Assembly (NCBI GenBank): GCA_030549335.1
Contig: CM060186.1
Coordinates: 21,133,189-21,197,188, forward strand
Length of the DNA: 64,000 bases
Direction: 5' to 3'
DNA from: Pontederia crassipes
Taxonomy: Eukaryota; Streptophyta; Magnoliopsida; Commelinales; Pontederiaceae
The notes beneath the pieces are model-generated. The model saw only the letters and a list, made by a program, of their open reading frames with translations, ran no database searches and was not told the DNA's origin. A program made the translations under genes and the position numbers. Below are positions 63,081 through 64,000 of this stretch, piece by piece. Numbering within the stretch: position 1 is the first letter of the stretch; the number at the start of each line of letters is the position of its first letter.

Positions 63081-64000
63081 TGAAATTTTAGCTACGATGA
63101 AGGTGGAACCCACATTGATACAAAGGATCAAAGAAGCTCAGCAAAAGGATCCTAAGTTGTTAGCATTGCAAACTATAAGAAAAGGATAACAAAATCCAAA
63201 CTTTCATATGCATGAAGATGGGATACTAAGGTGTGGGAACAGGATTTGCGTTCCTAATGGTACTGAGTTATGAAGAGTGATTTTAGAAGAGGCACATCGA
63301 ACACCTTATAGTGTGCATCCAGGAAATACTAAAATGTCCCAGAACCTGAAGAAGCATTATTAGTGGAGTGACATGAAGAAGGATATTGCTGAATTTGTAT
63401 CGAAATGTTTGACATGTCAACAAATTAAAGCAGAGCATAAGAAGCCTGGAGGTACATTACAACCACTTCCTATTCCTCAGTGGAAATGGGAAGACGTGAA
63501 CATGGATTTTATTCAAGGACTACCAAGGACTAGTAAAGGGCACAATGCAATATGGGTGATAGTTGATCGATTAACAAAATCGGCTCACTTTATACCTATT
63601 CGGATGGACTATTCCTTGAACAAATTGGCACAAATTTATATTCAGGAGATTGTTCGACTACATGGAGTTCCAACTAGTATTTCCTCTGATCCAGATCCTC
63701 ATTTCACATCACGTTTTTGGATGGCATTACAAGTAGCTTTGGGCACAAAGTTACAGTTTAGTTCTGCTTTTCATCCTCACACTGATAGATAATCGAAAAG
63801 GACTATTCAGACCCTAGAAGATATGCTTCTTGCATGTGTTTTGAACTTTGGAGGAAATTAGGATGATCATATAGCTCTTGCAGAATTCGCTTATAACAAT
63901 AGATATCATAGTAGCATTGAAATGGCGCCATATGAGGCATTATATGGAAGAAGTTGCAGGTCTCCTATTTGTTGGGAAGAAATTGGTGAAAAACAACTAA
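63081..64000 (+). pseudogene. pol: Ty3/gypsy integrase region, with stops, running off the window
   Basis: 63270-63420 gives the zinc-binding part (AHRTPYSVHPG ... CLTCQQIK), and 63480-63960 the core: DFIQGLPRTSKGHNAIWVIV, ISSDPDPHFTSRFW, FAYNNRYHSSIEMAPYEALY. Stop codons occur near 63200, 63270, 63360, 63790 and 63860. In the third catalytic block HPHTDR*SKRTIQ the glutamate is replaced by lysine. Changes are mostly G-to-A or C-to-T. The chromodomain and 3' LTR would lie beyond the window end. Confidence 0.85.

Overview
This is a window of plant nuclear DNA, most likely from a monocot. The evidence is plant-type spliced genes with GT-AG introns, GC-rich first exons set in AT-rich intergenic DNA, a telo-box leader, and dense plant retroelements (TRIMs, Sirevirus-like Ty1/copia, Tekay/Del-like Ty3/gypsy, L1-type LINEs with RNase H, a (TTG)n-tailed SINE). 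Monocot is an inference from first-exon GC content and protein flavour; the species cannot be read from the window.

Four host genes can be rebuilt. (1) 2501-7362 (+): two-exon gene for the 20 kDa/PSST (NDUFS7) subunit of mitochondrial complex I. (2) 8522-10153 (-): intronless, very divergent NAC-domain protein, convergent with gene 1. (3) 20940-35791 (-): 14-exon gene for the B55 (WD40) regulatory subunit of protein phosphatase 2A, 524 residues, all exons joined in frame, one GC-AG intron. (4) 43896-50428 (-): 7-exon gene for an ER-type saposin-fold protein of the MSAP/canopy (DUF3456) family, 302 residues. They do not form a pathway; this is ordinary plant gene order.

The introns of genes 1, 3 and 4 are stuffed with dated insertions that can be delimited by target-site duplications (TSDs): three SINE copies with 19-, 17- and 15-bp TSDs (one only 40 bp long), an internally deleted LINE with both ends (22.7-25.8 kb), a TRIM split by a LINE fragment (29.8-30.8 kb), several LINE 3' tails, a second TRIM (47.4 kb) and a small LTR element (45.5-46.7 kb).

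Intergenic layout: 10.4-20.2 kb is AT-rich with minisatellites and a MITE; 36-43.8 kb holds MITE-like repeats, GC-rich unassigned patches and a 2-kb AT-rich degenerate tandem array; 51.2-52.3 kb is a 1-kb TIR element; 53.1-56.4 kb is a 3.26-kb solo LTR with a perfect 5-bp TSD; 59.6-64.0 kb is a Sirevirus-like LTR plus decayed gag that runs abruptly into a Ty3/gypsy pol missing its 5' half. I found no convincing new multi-gene system; the most unusual items are the SINE family with its conserved 3' stem-loops, the exon-like block shared between the PP2A intron and 58.6 kb, the NAC gene with an altered DNA-binding core, and the copia/gypsy junction.
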